Below are positions 44,608 through 55,232 of a stretch of 64,000 nt of DNA, one piece after another. Positions within the stretch are counted from its first letter, which is position 1. Every line of letters begins with the position of its first letter. The notes below the pieces were generated by a model. That model was not told the origin of the DNA. It searched no databases and worked only from the letters and a program-made list of their open reading frames with translations. Source of the DNA: Microbacterium sp. Root180 (GTDB lineage Bacteria > Actinomycetota > Actinomycetes > Actinomycetales > Microbacteriaceae); assembly GCF_001428485.1 (NCBI RefSeq), contig NZ_LMHS01000001.1, positions 789,769 through 853,768 of the forward strand, read 5' to 3'. The position numbers and the translations under genes were made by a program.

Positions 44608-45963
44608 GTGACCACACGAGCACCACACGAGCAGCACAGTCAGCGGGTCGAGCAGCCGGACGATCTGGATACGGATCTCCGCACGTACGTGCTCGACACC
44701 TCGGTGCTGCTGAGCGATCCGCGGGCGTTCTTCCGCTTCGCCGAGCACAACGTCGTGATCCCCGTCGTGGTGATCACCGAGCTCGAGGGAAAGCGGCACG
44801 ATCCCGAGATCGGCTACTTCGCCCGACAGGCGCTCCGGCATCTCGACGAGCTGCGCGTGGAGCACGGCCGACTCGACTTCCCGGTCCCCGTCGGCGAGGG
44901 CGGCACCCTTCGCGTGGAGCTCAACAACACCGACGCCGGCGTGCTGCCCTCGGGCATGCGCCTGGGCGACAACGACAGCCGAATCCTGGCTGTCGCGATG
45001 CACCTGGCCTCGGACGGCCAGGAGGTCACGGTCGTCTCGAAGGACCTGCCGATGCGCGTGAAGGCCGCCTCTCTCGGCATCATCGCCGAGGAGTATCTCG
45101 CCGAGCAGGCGGTGGACTCCGGATGGACCGGGATCGCGACCATCGACGTCTCGGGCGACGACATCTCCGACCTCTACGAGAGCGAGGTCGCCTCGAGCGA
45201 CGATGTGCGCGGGCTGCCCGTGAACACCGGGCTCATCATCCACTCCGAGCGCGGGTCCGCCCTGGGCAGAGTGACGGGCAACGGCGCGTACAAGCTCGTG
45301 CGGGGCGACCGCGAGGTCTTCGGACTCCACGGCCGCTCGGCGGAGCAGCGCATCGCGATCGACCTGCTCACCGATCCCGAGGTCGGCATCGTCTCGCTCG
45401 GCGGTCGTGCCGGCACCGGCAAGTCCGCACTCGCTCTGTGCGCCGGACTCGAGGCGGTTCTCGAACGACAGCAGCAGCGCAAGATCATCGTGTTCCGTCC
45501 GCTCTTCGCGGTGGGCGGCCAGGAGCTGGGATACCTCCCCGGCGATCAGGCCGAGAAGATGAACCCGTGGGGACAGGCGGTCTTCGACACGCTCGGCTCG
45601 GTGGTCTCCTCGAACGTGCTCGAAGAGGTGGTGGAGCGCGGGCTCCTGGAGGTCATGCCGCTCACGCACATCCGCGGACGCTCGCTCCACGACGCCTTCG
45701 TGATCGTCGACGAGGCCCAGTCGCTCGAGCGCAACGTCCTCCTGACGGTGCTGAGCCGCATGGGACAGAACTCCCGGGTCGTGCTCACCCACGACGTCGG
45801 ACAGCGTGACAATCTGCGCGTCGGTCGCCACGACGGCGTCGCGTCGGTCATCGAGACGCTCAAGGGTCACGGCCTGTTCGGGCACGTCACGCTGACGCGC
45901 TCCGAGCGGTCCGCCATCGCCGCCCTCGTGACCGATCTGCTGGAGGCCGGCGAGCTCGCCTGA
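44608..45963 (+). CDS. PIN-PhoH fusion ATPase (PhoH2/YlaK type)
   Basis: A 451-aa protein with an N-terminal PIN nuclease-like domain (about 25-165). Asp30 is in VLDTSVLL, followed by acidic residues ITELEG and GDNDSRIL. The C-terminal PhoH ATPase has Walker [10 protein letters not shown] (about 265-273) and VIVDEAQ. Related PhoH2 proteins are described as RNA helicase/ribonucleases. Here no antitoxin-like gene (PhoAT) precedes it. GTG 44608; ends at a strong terminator. Confidence 0.92.
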   Translation: MTTRAPHEQHSQRVEQPDDLDTDLRTYVLDTSVLLSDPRAFFRFAEHNVVIPVVVITELEGKRHDPEIGYFARQALRHLDELRVEHGRLDFPVPVGEGGTLRVELNNTDAGVLPSGMRLGDNDSRILAVAMHLASDGQEVTVVSKDLPMRVKAASLGIIAEEYLAEQAVDSGWTGIATIDVSGDDISDLYESEVASSDDVRGLPVNTGLIIHSERGSALGRVTGNGAYKLVRGDREVFGLHGRSAEQRIAIDLLTDPEVGIVSLGGRAGTGKSALALCAGLEAVLERQQQRKIIVFRPLFAVGGQELGYLPGDQAEKMNPWGQAVFDTLGSVVSSNVLEEVVERGLLEVMPLTHIRGRSLHDAFVIVDEAQSLERNVLLTVLSRMGQNSRVVLTHDVGQRDNLRVGRHDGVASVIETLKGHGLFGHVTLTRSERSAIAALVTDLLEAGELA

Positions 45964-45976
45964 CGTCGGTCCAGGG

Positions 45977-46007
45977 GAGGGGCCGGGATGCCGCATCCCG
46001 GCCCCTC
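45977..46007 (+). terminator. strong terminator hairpin after phoH-like gene
   Basis: Inverted repeat GAGGGGCCGGGATGC / GCATCCCGGCCCCTC, 15 bp per arm around one base, then TTCCTCC. The apex is another inverted GGATGC/GCATCC pair. Confidence 0.85.
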
Positions 46008-46138
46008 TTCCTCCGGCGAGGGTCGGAGATCGCTTTCCCCCATGAGGAAAGTCTCACGCCCACCCGGCGTGGCGGCATCATCGGTCTGACACCATGGATG
46101 TGGTGCCATTGTGGGCGCTGCGGCATGGGGAGGCCGAA

Positions 46139-46897
46139 GTGGAGAGTCGGACGATGCTGGCTGTCGGTGGCATGGCCACCGTCGCCGCAAGCGTCACGGT
46201 CATCTGCGTCGTCGCCCTCACGAACTCCGTCGCACTCTCGAACTCGAACGGATCCCCGGTCGACGTCGCGCCGGTCGTCGTGCCGGTGTCCGCCCCGCCT
46301 CCCACAGAGCCCGCTGCCGAGGCACCGACGCCGGTCGCCACCGCGGCGCCCACCCCGTCGCCCGAGCCCGTCGAGTCCGAGGCTCCGGCGGAGCCCGCGC
46401 CGTCGCCTTCCCAGGCGGAAGTGGTACCGGCCCCCGATGCCCAGGTCGTGCCGAGTACCCCGTCGCCGGTCGCCGAGACGCCCACGAAGCCTGCGAGCCC
46501 GTCGGTCCCGCCGACGCTCGACGAGGCGCTCGCCCAGGCCGCGGCATCCAGCTCATGGGATCCCGTGCGCGCGTGGGCGGCAAGCCGTGGGTGGAGCGAA
46601 GAGCGGATCAAGACTCTGATCACGCGGCTCGAACGCGCACTGGCCGACCGCGTCCAGACCGAGGGCTCCCGTGACTCCGACGACCGGAGAGAGCAGAGTG
46701 CGTCGGGCGGATCCGACGCCGGACGCGCGGAGTCGCCCTCGACCGCATCCGACGAGAAGACCTGGGGAGCCGTCACCGGTTCCTCGAAGGAGCGCCCCGC
46801 GACCGCGGGTGCGACCGCACGTGACCGAACCCAAGGGTACGGTCACGGCGCGAAGAAGGATCGCTCGCGCGACTCTCAGCAGTGGCGCGATCGATAG
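46139..46897 (+). CDS. proline-rich membrane-anchored hypothetical protein
   Basis: A 252-aa protein with an N-terminal helix (about 6-28), an extracytoplasmic Pro/Ala/Val/Ser-rich spacer (about 38-125) typical of wall-spanning linkers, and a short helical module (TLDEALAQAAASSSWDPVR) with a charged, disordered C-terminus. No family recognised. GTG 46139 has GGGGAGG at 6 nt; the in-frame ATG 46094 would add 15 residues. It ends before terminator 46927-46956. Confidence 0.65.
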   Translation: MESRTMLAVGGMATVAASVTVICVVALTNSVALSNSNGSPVDVAPVVVPVSAPPPTEPAAEAPTPVATAAPTPSPEPVESEAPAEPAPSPSQAEVVPAPDAQVVPSTPSPVAETPTKPASPSVPPTLDEALAQAAASSSWDPVRAWAASRGWSEERIKTLITRLERALADRVQTEGSRDSDDRREQSASGGSDAGRAESPSTASDEKTWGAVTGSSKERPATAGATARDRTQGYGHGAKKDRSRDSQQWRDR

Positions 46898-46926
46898 AAG
46901 CCGGATCCCCCAATCCGGCTCTTCCC

Positions 46927-46956
46927 AGCCCCCGGCGTCCCCCAGCGCCGGGGGCT
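46927..46956. terminator. bidirectional hairpin terminator
   Basis: Perfect 11-bp stem AGCCCCCGGCG / CGCCGGGGGCT, 8-nt loop, followed by TCTTCG. It lies between a plus gene and the convergent response regulator gene. Confidence 0.85.
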
Positions 46957-46974
46957 TCTTCGTGGGCCGCGGCG

Positions 46975-47631
46975 TCACTCCCAGCGGTAGCCGGCGCCCC
47001 GCACGGTGATGATGTGGTCCGACCCGAGCTTGCCTCGCAGATACCGGACGTAGACGTCGACGACGTTCGAGCCGGGGTCGAAGTCCAGCCCCCACACCCG
47101 GCTCAGGAGCAGTTCGCGGCTGAGCACTCGGCCGGGGTTGCGGAGAAACTGTTCGGCGAGGGCGAACTCGCGCGCAGAGAGGTCGATCTCGCGGCCATCG
47201 ACCGTGGCACGCCGCGCAAGGATGTCGAGCACGACATCGCCGTGCGACACGGCCACGCCCAGCTGCGGGGTGGTCTCGCGCAGACGCGACCGCACGCGGG
47301 CCAGGAGCTCTTCGAACGTGAACGGCTTCGGCACGTAGTCGTTCGCGCCCGCATCGAGTCCCTCGACCGTGTCGCGCGTGCTGGAGCGGGCGGTGAGCAT
47401 GATGACCGGAAGGACCGAGCCTCGAGCCCGGAGCTCGCGGAGCACCTCGAATCCGTCCATGGTGGGCAGCCCGACGTCGAGCAGCATCAGATCGGCGTCA
47501 CCGCGCAGTGCCGCGGCGAGGGCCTCGGCGCCGTCTTCGATGAGCACTGTCTCGTAGCCGGCCGACTCGAGTCCGCGACTCACGAACGACGCGATGCGCG
47601 GCTCGTCTTCGACGATCAGGATCCTTGTCAT
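46975..47631 (-). CDS. OmpR-family response regulator (second system)
   Basis: A 218-aa regulator. The receiver has acidic VEDE, Asp52 in LLDVGLP and Lys in VPKPF. The winged helix begins near 130 with LSAREFAL and ends VRGAGYRWE. Its ATG overlaps the upstream kinase stop (ATGA), so kinase and regulator are made from one transcript starting at the kinase. Target genes are unknown. Confidence 0.93.
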   Translation of the reverse strand: MTRILIVEDEPRIASFVSRGLESAGYETVLIEDGAEALAAALRGDADLMLLDVGLPTMDGFEVLRELRARGSVLPVIMLTARSSTRDTVEGLDAGANDYVPKPFTFEELLARVRSRLRETTPQLGVAVSHGDVVLDILARRATVDGREIDLSAREFALAEQFLRNPGRVLSRELLLSRVWGLDFDPGSNVVDVYVRYLRGKLGSDHIITVRGAGYRWE

Positions 47632-49154
47632 GACGATGTCTCCCGCTGAAGGACGTCGCCCGCTCGCACCGGAGCGGGGAGCTCGGCTGCCCTGGCTGGC
47701 AGATGGATCGTGAAGGTCGCGCCGCCGCCGGGCGTGTCGGTGACGACGCAGGTGCCCGAGTGGCCTTTCATGATGGCATCGACGATCGCCAGGCCGAGGC
47801 CCGACCCGCCGACCGACCGCTTGCCCGAGGCGCGGTCGAAGCGCCGGAAGATGCGGTGGCGGGCCGCCGGCGGGATGCCGGGTCCGTGGTCCCGCACCCA
47901 CAGGTGAGCCCCGTCGGCTTCCATCTCGCTGCCGATCTCGATGGCGGACCCCTCGGGCGTGTACTTCGCCGCATTGTCGGCCAGCTGCAGCCACGCCTGG
48001 AGGAGTCGATCGGGATCGCCGCGCGTGAGGCCGCTGGCCGTCGCGACCACCGTCCAGGTGTGCCCGGGGATGACCGCGACGAGCTCGCCGACCCGCGCCG
48101 TGAGCGCGGCCACGTCGACATCGCCCATCAGATACGAGTCGCCTTCGGCCGCCGCGAGCAGGTCGATGTCCTCGACGAGCCGCGCGAGCCGGTCGAGCTC
48201 GGCGATGCCGATCTCCCGAGCCGTCTCCACGTCGCCCGCGTCACCCGGATCCATCAGCTCGAGATGCCCGCGCACGATGGTGATGGGCGTCTTCAGCTCA
48301 TGCCGCACGTCGTCGAGCAGCTGGCGCTGCACGTCGACCGACCCCTCGATGCGGTCGAGCATCGAGTTGACCGTGCGGGACAGGTCGGAGATGTCGTCGT
48401 TCCCGGAGGTCGTCAGCCGCGGCGACAGGTCGGTGATCGTGATGGCGTCCGCTGTCTCGCGCATGTGCCGGATGGGGGAGAGCAGCCGTCCGGTGACGAA
48501 CCAGCCGACCACGCCGATCGCCGCGAGCACGGCCACGGCGGCGATCATGTACGTGGCCATGGCCGCGGTGACCGGTTCGAGCTCGGCACCCATGTCCACC
48601 GCACGGATGTAGAGACCCTCGCGGTCGTCGTCCGGCTTCGAGACCGGCACCGCGATGTAGCGGAGCGATCCTTCCTCGGTCGTGACCGTACCGCGCGTCG
48701 TCTCGCCGTCGGCGGTCTCCTCGACGGCGCGGTCGATGAGGACGGCGTTCTCCGAGACGTCGAACCCCGACAGCGTGCCCGGTCGGTAGCGCGGCACGCC
48801 GTCGATGACGGCCACGGTGCCTTCATTGCGAGCCGGAACGAAGGTCGCGATGGCGGCACGGAGAAAGTCGTCGAGCGTGTCGAAATCGCGGACGTCGACG
48901 ATCTCGCTCGCCGTGGCCGCGCCGTCGGCAGGGTCGGTCGCGCCGTCCGCGCTCTCCGCCGCGGTGGGGTCGGCGAACGTGCGGAGACCGTCGATCTGAG
49001 CCCGGAGGCGATGGTCGACTTCCTGGATGACGCGCTCGCGCTGCACGAGGAAGGTGACGCTGCCCACGATCGCCAGCCCGACGCACGCCACAGCGAGGAT
49101 CGCTGCCAGGATCCTGACGCGCGCGGGTATGAGGCGGGGTGACGAACGAGCCAC
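47628..49154 (-). CDS. sensor histidine kinase (second system)
   Basis: A 508-aa membrane kinase with TM1 about 13-36, an acidic extracytoplasmic sensor domain about 40-195, TM2 about 200-221, then HAMP. The phospho-accepting His285 is in VRHELKTPI, with ATPase boxes DNAAKYTPEG, DHGPGIP and GGSGLGLAI. GTG 49154 lies 6 nt after GATAAT, the best -10 match in the window, so it is leaderless. Kinase-first order is the reverse of the first system. Confidence 0.93.
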   Translation of the reverse strand: MARSSPRLIPARVRILAAILAVACVGLAIVGSVTFLVQRERVIQEVDHRLRAQIDGLRTFADPTAAESADGATDPADGAATASEIVDVRDFDTLDDFLRAAIATFVPARNEGTVAVIDGVPRYRPGTLSGFDVSENAVLIDRAVEETADGETTRGTVTTEEGSLRYIAVPVSKPDDDREGLYIRAVDMGAELEPVTAAMATYMIAAVAVLAAIGVVGWFVTGRLLSPIRHMRETADAITITDLSPRLTTSGNDDISDLSRTVNSMLDRIEGSVDVQRQLLDDVRHELKTPITIVRGHLELMDPGDAGDVETAREIGIAELDRLARLVEDIDLLAAAEGDSYLMGDVDVAALTARVGELVAVIPGHTWTVVATASGLTRGDPDRLLQAWLQLADNAAKYTPEGSAIEIGSEMEADGAHLWVRDHGPGIPPAARHRIFRRFDRASGKRSVGGSGLGLAIVDAIMKGHSGTCVVTDTPGGGATFTIHLPARAAELPAPVRAGDVLQRETSS

Positions 49155-49160
49155 CCTGCG

Positions 49161-49166
49161 ATTATC
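49161..49166 (-). promoter_or_regulatory. -10 box of second two-component operon (leaderless)
   Basis: GATAAT-CGCAGG-GTG. Confidence 0.6.
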
Positions 49167-49200
49167 CCGCGACGCGGCCTTCGGCGACACGGGCGGGGGC

Positions 49201-50595
49201 TCAGCCTGGGTGAGTCATCGACAGCAGGTCGAGCTTCTCGTCGAGCTGCTCGAGTGTGAGTTCGCCTCGCGCGACGTAGCCGAGGTCGATCACGGCCTCG
49301 CGGACGGTGATGCCCTTGGCCACGGAGTGCTTGGCGATCTTGGCCGCCGCCTCGTAGCCGATGAGCTTGTTGAGCGGCGTGACGATCGACGGCGACATCC
49401 CCGCGTAGGCGGCGGTGCGCTCCACATTCGCCTCGAGCCCGTCGATCGTCTTGTCGGCGAGCAGGCGCGACGCGTTGGCGAGCAGGCTGATGGACTCGAG
49501 CACTGCGGTGCCCATCACCGGGATCGCGACGTTGAGCTCGAACGAGCCCGATGCCCCTGCCCAGGCGACGGTCGCGTCGTTGCCGATCACGCGTGCGCAC
49601 ACCATGAGCGTGGCCTCGGGCACGACGGGATTGACCTTGCCGGGCATGATCGAGGAGCCGGGCTGCAGGTCGGGGATGTGCAGTTCGCCGAGCCCCGTGT
49701 TCGGGCCCGAACCCATCCACCGGATGTCGTTGTTGATCTTCGTCAGCGAGACCGCGACGGTGCGCAGGGCCCCGGATGCCTCGACCAGCCCGTCGCGGTT
49801 GGCCTGGGCCTCGAAGTGGTCCTTGGCCTCGGTGATGGGCAGTTCGGTGTCGCTCACGATGAGCTCGATCACCTTCTGCGGAAATCCGAGAGGCGTGTTG
49901 ATGCCGGTGCCGACGGCCGTGCCGCCCAGCGGCACCTCGGCGACGCGGGGGAGCACCGCCTGCACGCGCTCGATGCCCAGGCGCATCTGGCGGGCGTAGC
50001 CGCCGAACTCCTGACCGAGCGTCACCGGCGTCGCGTCCATGAGGTGGGTGCGGCCCGACTTCACCACGGTCTTCCACGCCTCGGCCTTGGCCTCGAGGGC
50101 GACGGCGAGGTGGTCGAGCGCGGGGATGAGATCGTCGATGAGCTCCTGGGTGACCGCGATGTGCACCGAGGTGGGGAAGACGTCGTTGGACGACTGGGAC
50201 GCGTTCACGTGGTCGTTCGGGTGGACGGGCTGACCGAGGTCCTGTGTCGCGAGAGTCGCGAGCACCTCGTTCATGTTCATGTTCGAGGAGGTGCCGCTGC
50301 CCGTCTGGTAGACGTCGATCGGGAACTGGTCGGCGAACTCACCCGCGATGATCCGATCGGCGGAGCGCGCGATCGCGTCGGCGATCGCGCCGTCGAGAGT
50401 GCCGAGCTCCTTGTTGGCGAGTGCGGCGGCCTTCTTGATGCGCGCGAGCGCGACGATCTGGGCGGGCTCGAGCGGATCCCCCGAGATGGGGAAGTTCTCG
50501 ACGGCGCGCTGCGTCTGCGCGGCGTACAGGGCGTCCTTGGGGACGCGCACCTCACCCATCGTGTCGTGCTCGATGCGGTACTCGATGTCGGTCAC
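49201..50595 (-). CDS. fumC: fumarate hydratase, class II
   Basis: TCA-cycle interconversion of fumarate and malate, iron-independent. The 464-aa product has the superfamily signature [11 protein letters not shown], the substrate-site SGRTHLMDA and [14 protein letters not shown]. The GTG start has GGAGG upstream. It lies 31 nt after the carbonic anhydrase gene and is probably part of the xseB-DUF4245-carbonic anhydrase-fumC transcript. Confidence 0.96.
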   Translation of the reverse strand: MTDIEYRIEHDTMGEVRVPKDALYAAQTQRAVENFPISGDPLEPAQIVALARIKKAAALANKELGTLDGAIADAIARSADRIIAGEFADQFPIDVYQTGSGTSSNMNMNEVLATLATQDLGQPVHPNDHVNASQSSNDVFPTSVHIAVTQELIDDLIPALDHLAVALEAKAEAWKTVVKSGRTHLMDATPVTLGQEFGGYARQMRLGIERVQAVLPRVAEVPLGGTAVGTGINTPLGFPQKVIELIVSDTELPITEAKDHFEAQANRDGLVEASGALRTVAVSLTKINNDIRWMGSGPNTGLGELHIPDLQPGSSIMPGKVNPVVPEATLMVCARVIGNDATVAWAGASGSFELNVAIPVMGTAVLESISLLANASRLLADKTIDGLEANVERTAAYAGMSPSIVTPLNKLIGYEAAAKIAKHSVAKGITVREAVIDLGYVARGELTLEQLDEKLDLLSMTHPG

Positions 50596-50626
50596 TTCGT
50601 CGTTCCTCCGTTGGTGGCGAGTGTGA

Positions 50627-51283
50627 TCAGGCGTCGTCGTCCCCGGCGTCGCCGACGATGATGTCGGGGACCGCGGTTCCTTCGGCGAGTCGGTAGTTGG
50701 CGCCCACGATCGCGAGCCGGCCCTCGGCCACGGCGTCGCTGATGAGCTCGGACGAATGCAGCAGCTCGCCGACGGTGTCGCGCAGGTGCTCGCGGCCGAC
50801 CTGCTCGTGGTCGATCGTCATCGGCGGCACGCCGTCGACGGAGCCCGCGCGCACGACGCGGCGCACCGCGGGCACGATGGGTGCGATCTGGCGCCAGATG
50901 TGAGGGGGCAGGGCAGGAGCATCCGCTCGCGTGCTGTCGATCGCGGCGTTGACCGCGCCGCATTCGTCGTGGCCGAGCACCACGATCAGCGGAACGTCGA
51001 GAACCGCGACGGCGTATTCGAGGCTGCCGATGACCGAGTCGGAGATGACCTGACCGGCATTGCGCACCACGAAGAGGTCGCCGAGGCCCTTGTCGAAGAT
51101 GATCTCTGCCGCGAGTCGGGAGTCCGAGCACCCGAACAGTGCGGCGCGCGGACGCTGGCCGGCGGCGAGGTCGTGGCGGCGCTCGACGTCCTGTCGCGGA
51201 TGGCGGGGCTCGCCGGCGACGAAGCGGGCATTGCCCCGCGCCATCTCGTGCCACACTCTCCGCGGCGTCGGATGCTCGCTCAC
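50627..51283 (-). CDS. beta-carbonic anhydrase
   Basis: Zinc enzyme hydrating CO2 to bicarbonate, 218 aa. Zinc ligands and the Asp/Arg dyad are visible: CSDSR (Cys52, Asp54) and GHDECG (His105, Cys108). The GTG start overlaps the DUF4245 stop by GTGA and has GGAGG upstream. It could supply bicarbonate for PEP carboxylase (encoded elsewhere in this window) and fatty-acid synthesis (inference). Confidence 0.94.
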   Translation of the reverse strand: MSEHPTPRRVWHEMARGNARFVAGEPRHPRQDVERRHDLAAGQRPRAALFGCSDSRLAAEIIFDKGLGDLFVVRNAGQVISDSVIGSLEYAVAVLDVPLIVVLGHDECGAVNAAIDSTRADAPALPPHIWRQIAPIVPAVRRVVRAGSVDGVPPMTIDHEQVGREHLRDTVGELLHSSELISDAVAEGRLAIVGANYRLAEGTAVPDIIVGDAGDDDA

Positions 51284-51915
51284 TCTGCCTCCTCGCGCAG
51301 GCGCTCGACCTCGGGCGCTGCCGCAGCGGCCGCCCGGTGGAGCGTCTCCTCGTCGGCTCTTCCGTAGATCAGGACCGTGTCGGGGCCTGCCTGGGTGGCC
51401 AAGGCCACCGAGATGTTGCCCGCACGCGAGGGGTCGGCGATGTCGTAGCGATCCCACACGATGCCGTCGATCGAGACGGTGCCGTCGGTGCTCGCGCCCG
51501 ACAGCATGCGGGTCGGCCATGCCGGGTCGGCGTCGAAGCCCTGGGCGACGCGCAGGAACCAGGTCTCATCCGCGTAGACGAGGGTCCAGGCGCGCGGGCC
51601 GTCGCCCTCGACGGCGGCGACGTTGACGCGCCACGAATCCGGTGCGTCGGGGGCGATGATCGGGCGCTCCTCGGCCGCGGAGATCTGCTGCGCGACGGCG
51701 GCGACGTCGATCGGCGCCGCCTCGGGCGGCGTGCCGCGAGGGACGGCCAGGATGATGACGATCACGACCGCGATCGTGACGATGAGCGCGGCGACCAGGT
51801 TGCGCGTGTTCTGGCTGGCCCGGTGGACGCGGGACGACTCCGCCTTGCGCGCGGCGGTCTCGTCGGGGGTCTCGGGGCGGCCGAGTTCGGCGACGATGCG
51901 GGGCGACTGGGCCAT
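51280..51915 (-). CDS. DUF4245 domain-containing membrane protein
   Basis: A 211-aa bitopic protein with a charged N-terminus, one helix (about 42-60) and an extracytoplasmic DUF4245 domain (about 70-205) containing WTLVYADETWFLRVAQG. The function is unknown; in actinobacteria it is often next to xseAB and glpX/fumC, as here. ATG 51915 shares one base with the xseB stop (TGATG) and has GGAGGGGG upstream. Confidence 0.87.
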   Translation of the reverse strand: MAQSPRIVAELGRPETPDETAARKAESSRVHRASQNTRNLVAALIVTIAVVIVIILAVPRGTPPEAAPIDVAAVAQQISAAEERPIIAPDAPDSWRVNVAAVEGDGPRAWTLVYADETWFLRVAQGFDADPAWPTRMLSGASTDGTVSIDGIVWDRYDIADPSRAGNISVALATQAGPDTVLIYGRADEETLHRAAAAAAPEVERLREEAE

Positions 51916-52157
51916 CAGACCCCCTCCGCCGGTGCGTTCGCGGCGGCCGGCCGGGCGGCGTCGAGCCGGCGCTTGGCGCCGAGGAGCCATTCGTCGCAGC
52001 GGGCGGCGAGGGCTTCGCCGCGCTCCCACAGCGCGAGGGAGTGCTCGAGCGTCGGCGCACCCTGCTCGAGCTCGGCCACGACGCGCACGAGCTCGTCGCG
52101 GGCCTGCTCGAACGACAGGGTGGCGATGTCGCTCGCGGCTCCGCTCGACTCGGTCAT
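51915..52157 (-). CDS. xseB: exodeoxyribonuclease VII small subunit
   Basis: An 80-aa small helical subunit that decorates the XseA catalytic chain. The diagnostic segment is [20 protein letters not shown] followed by [15 protein letters not shown]. It begins 9 nt after xseA yet has its own TAGGAT-GGAAGC-ATG leaderless start, so it can be expressed independently of xseA. Confidence 0.95.
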   Translation of the reverse strand: MTESSGAASDIATLSFEQARDELVRVVAELEQGAPTLEHSLALWERGEALAARCDEWLLGAKRRLDAARPAAANAPAEGV

Positions 52158-52163
52158 GCTTCC

Positions 52164-52169
52164 ATCCTA
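52164..52169 (-). promoter_or_regulatory. -10 box of xseB (leaderless), overlapping xseA stop
   Basis: TAGGAT, 6-nt spacer, ATG at 52157. The box contains the xseA TAG stop. Confidence 0.5.
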
Positions 52170-53492
52170 GATCGGCGTCGCGGTGCCGCCGTCGGGGCCG
52201 CTGTGCGCGGGGGACGGCGCCGTCTCGGCGATCTCACCCTCGGATCGGGCGGCGAACGAGCCGCGTCCGACGGTGACGACGACGGGAACGGATGCCGGAG
52301 CCTGCGCCGCGTCGCGCACGATGACGCCGTCCGCGAGATGCGCGATGGCGTACCCGCGGGCCAGCGTCGAGGCGGGCGACAGGGCGCGCAGCGTCGCGCG
52401 CAGCTCGGCGGTGCGCCGGACCTGGGCATCGAGGCCGCGGTCCACCCGGGAGCGACCGCGGCCGACCAGCAGCTCGATCTCGTGCGATCGTGCGGTCAGC
52501 ATCGACTCCGGCGCGCGCAGCGCCGGCCGGGAGCGCAGCTGCTCGAGCTGGGCGATGTCGTGGCCGACGCGCTGGGTCAGGCGTCCGGTCAGTCGCGAGC
52601 GCAGCTGGGCGATCAGGGCGCGCTGCTCCGCGACATCGGGAACCACGCGCTTCGCGGCGTCGGTCGGGGTCGAGGCGCGCAGATCGGCGACGTCGTCGAG
52701 CAGAGGATGGTCGTTCTCGTGGCCGATGGCGCTGACGACGGGAGTGGATGCCGCGGCGACGGCTCTCACGAGCCGCTCGTCGCTGAAGCCGAGGAGGGTC
52801 TGCGGATCGCCGCCGCCGCGCGCGATGATGATGACCTCGACATCGGGCGCCGCGTCGAGGGCCTTGAGTGCGGCGATGGTCTCCGGCACGCAGCGCTCGC
52901 CCTGCACGGCCGCGTACTTGGTGCGGAAGCGCACCTGCGGCCAGCGCAGCTCGGCATTGCGGTGGACGTCCTTCTCGGCATCCGAGTTCTCGCCGGTGAT
53001 GAGCCCGATCGTGTGCGGCAGGAAGGGCAGCGGCCGCTTGCGTGCGGGATCGAACAGTCCCTCCGCCCGCAGCTGCGCACGGAGGCGCTCGAGCTTCTCG
53101 AGCTGATCGCCCAGGCCCACGTGGCGCATGGCCGACACGCCGAAGCTGAAGTCGCCGGTCTTGACGAAGAAGTCGGCCTTCACACACGCGACGACGTGGT
53201 CGCCCACCTTGAGATCGGTGGGGAGGCGGTCGCGGGTGGAGGACCAGATGCGAAACGCGATCGTGGAGTCGGTGACGTTGTCCTTGAGCCGCCCGAAGAC
53301 ATTCCCGCCGCGCTGATTCCACGACGTGATCTCGCCTTCGACCCACACGGAGCCCCACGTCTGGATGAATCCCCGGATGGTCTCGTTGAGCCGCGCCACC
53401 GACGTCGGCATCTGCGGTGTGGAGTCCTTCGGACGCACCGAATCGGCGGGCGGAGCCTCGCCGGGCACCTGCTCGGGCTGGAAGGTCGTCAT
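52167..53492 (-). CDS. xseA: exodeoxyribonuclease VII large subunit
   Basis: Single-strand-specific bidirectional exonuclease subunit, 441 aa. An N-terminal OB-fold (about 35-130) has VWVEGEITSWN and the catalytic domain has IIIARGGGDPQTL and VVSAIGHENDHPLLD. A coiled-coil C-terminus ends in the LARGYAI region. ATG 53492 has AGAGG upstream. It is divergent from ispH. Confidence 0.95.
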   Translation of the reverse strand: MTTFQPEQVPGEAPPADSVRPKDSTPQMPTSVARLNETIRGFIQTWGSVWVEGEITSWNQRGGNVFGRLKDNVTDSTIAFRIWSSTRDRLPTDLKVGDHVVACVKADFFVKTGDFSFGVSAMRHVGLGDQLEKLERLRAQLRAEGLFDPARKRPLPFLPHTIGLITGENSDAEKDVHRNAELRWPQVRFRTKYAAVQGERCVPETIAALKALDAAPDVEVIIIARGGGDPQTLLGFSDERLVRAVAAASTPVVSAIGHENDHPLLDDVADLRASTPTDAAKRVVPDVAEQRALIAQLRSRLTGRLTQRVGHDIAQLEQLRSRPALRAPESMLTARSHEIELLVGRGRSRVDRGLDAQVRRTAELRATLRALSPASTLARGYAIAHLADGVIVRDAAQAPASVPVVVTVGRGSFAARSEGEIAETAPSPAHSGPDGGTATPI

Positions 53493-53546
53493 CAAGTCCT
53501 CTCGTGACCGGATGTCGTCGCTCGGCCCGCGCACAGCGGCCGCCCG

Positions 53547-53552
53547 TAGACT
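53547..53552 (+). promoter_or_regulatory. -10 box of ispH (leaderless)
   Basis: TAGACT-CGTGGG-GTG at 53559. Confidence 0.6.
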
Positions 53553-53558
53553 CGTGGG

Positions 53559-54635
53559 GTGAGCAGCAGCACTGTGGGGAACCGACCTGTGAGCATGCCC
53601 GTACCGCGCGTGCCGCGGCGGCGTGAACGTCTCCAGGATATCCCTGTCCAGGGACAGAAGCGGGTGCTCCTGGCCGCGCCGCGCGGCTATTGCGCCGGTG
53701 TCGACCGGGCGGTCATCGCCGTCGAGAAGGCCCTCGAGCGCTACGGCGCTCCCGTCTACGTGCGCAAGCAGATCGTCCACAACATCCACGTCGTCACCGA
53801 GCTGGAGAGCAAGGGCGCCATCTTCGTCGAGGAGGTGGACGAAGTCCCCGAAGGCGCGCACGTCGTGTTCAGTGCGCACGGGGTGTCGCCCGCGGTGGTG
53901 AGCGCGGCATCCGATCGCGGCCTGCTCGCCATCGACGCGACCTGCCCGCTCGTGACCAAGGTGCATCGCGAGGCCGTGCGGTTCGCGCGCGACGATTTCG
54001 AGATCCTGCTCATCGGCCACGAAGGTCATGAGGAGGTCGAGGGCACCGCGGGGGAGGCGCCCGATCATGTGACGGTCGTGAATTCTCCCGACGAGGCGGA
54101 CACCATCGAGGTGCGCGACCCGTCGAAGGTCGTCTGGCTGTCGCAGACGACCCTCTCCGTCGACGAGACGATGGAGACGGTCCGTCGCCTGCGCGTGCGC
54201 TTCCCGCAGCTCCAGGACCCGCCGTCGGACGACATCTGCTACGCCACCCAGAATCGCCAGGTCGCGATCAAGAAGGTCGCCAAGGACGCCGATCTCGTGA
54301 TCGTGGTGGGTTCCGCGAACTCGTCCAACAGCGTGCGACTGGTCGAGGTCGCCCTCGAATACGGTGCCAAGGCCGCGTATCGCGTCGACTACGCCGACGA
54401 GATCGACCAGGCCTGGCTCGACGGAGTCGGGACCGTCGGCGTCACCAGCGGCGCGTCCGTGCCCGAGGTGCTCGTTCACGAGGTCCTCGCCGATCTCGCC
54501 GGCGCCGGGTACCGCGATGTCGAAGAGGTGCGCACCGCCGAGGAGGACCTCCTGTTCTCGCTCCCCAAGGAGCTCCGCCAGGATGCCGCGGGCAAGCGCG
54601 ACGACCGCGCCCTCGGCGGGCGGGGTCGGGCATGA
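53559..54635 (+). CDS. ispH: 4-hydroxy-3-methylbut-2-enyl diphosphate reductase
   Basis: Last step of the MEP pathway, giving IPP and DMAPP. The 358-aa product has the three [4Fe-4S] cysteines in GYCAGVDRA (Cys45), DATCPLV (Cys129) and [10 protein letters not shown] (Cys227), plus SAHGVSP (His107). About 30 residues precede the core; the start is fixed by the leaderless -10 box, though GTG/ATG codons a few residues in (ATG 53595) are possible. It overlaps the next gene by ATGA. Confidence 0.95.
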   Translation: MSSSTVGNRPVSMPVPRVPRRRERLQDIPVQGQKRVLLAAPRGYCAGVDRAVIAVEKALERYGAPVYVRKQIVHNIHVVTELESKGAIFVEEVDEVPEGAHVVFSAHGVSPAVVSAASDRGLLAIDATCPLVTKVHREAVRFARDDFEILLIGHEGHEEVEGTAGEAPDHVTVVNSPDEADTIEVRDPSKVVWLSQTTLSVDETMETVRRLRVRFPQLQDPPSDDICYATQNRQVAIKKVAKDADLVIVVGSANSSNSVRLVEVALEYGAKAAYRVDYADEIDQAWLDGVGTVGVTSGASVPEVLVHEVLADLAGAGYRDVEEVRTAEEDLLFSLPKELRQDAAGKRDDRALGGRGRA

Positions 54636-55195
54636 CCGCCACCCCCGACCCGCGCCCGCGCCCGCAGTACGGCGAGTACGCGACTCCCGAGGAGCAGCGG
54701 GCGCGGATCGCGCAGCCCGACATCGGGCAGGTGTACGAGCCCGCCCCGGTGCTCGACGAGCCGGTCGCCCCGGCACCGGCGGTTCAGCCGGTCGCCACGC
54801 CGGCGGAGGCGGGCACCCGTCGGTCGCGGCCGATCGACCGCATCGTCACGTTCGCCCTCCTGGCCTACGGACTCGTCACCGTGATCTCGTCGTTCCCGGC
54901 GCTGATCGACTATGCGTCCTACGCCGAGACGATGTTCGGCATCCTCGGTGTCGACGCGGAGCTGTCCGACCCGGCCGCGGGGCGTCCCTGGGGCATCGCG
55001 GCGGCCTTCGTGCTCGCGGTCGGATGGCTGGTGACGGCGGCCCTGTCGTGGATGAGCCTGCGGCGCGGTCGAATCAGCTGGTGGATCCCGCTGGTCGGTG
55101 GCGTCGTCTTCACCTTCGTGTCGGCGACGCTCATGCTCGTGCCCCTCATGAACGACCCTGCGGTGTGGGATGCGCTGGTGAGCAGCATCCGCTAG
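54632..55195 (+). CDS. DUF6264-like small membrane protein
   Basis: A 187-aa protein. The Pro-rich cytoplasmic N-terminus (about 1-65) has [17 protein letters not shown], the tag motif of this group. Then come three helices (about 70-92, 118-140, 150-172). The function is unknown. It is translationally coupled to ispH (ATGA). GGGCG/CGCCC hairpin sequence follows at about 55216. Confidence 0.75.
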   Translation: MTATPDPRPRPQYGEYATPEEQRARIAQPDIGQVYEPAPVLDEPVAPAPAVQPVATPAEAGTRRSRPIDRIVTFALLAYGLVTVISSFPALIDYASYAETMFGILGVDAELSDPAAGRPWGIAAAFVLAVGWLVTAALSWMSLRRGRISWWIPLVGGVVFTFVSATLMLVPLMNDPAVWDALVSSIR

Positions 55196-55232
55196 CCCCA
55201 TACTCGGGGAAGCGAGGGCGAACGCCCGCGGG

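Noticed and set aside
46038..46088. 15-codon frame MRKVSRPPGVAASSV before the proline-rich protein
   Set aside because: No SD, a poor -10 and no overlap with the next start; likely chance.
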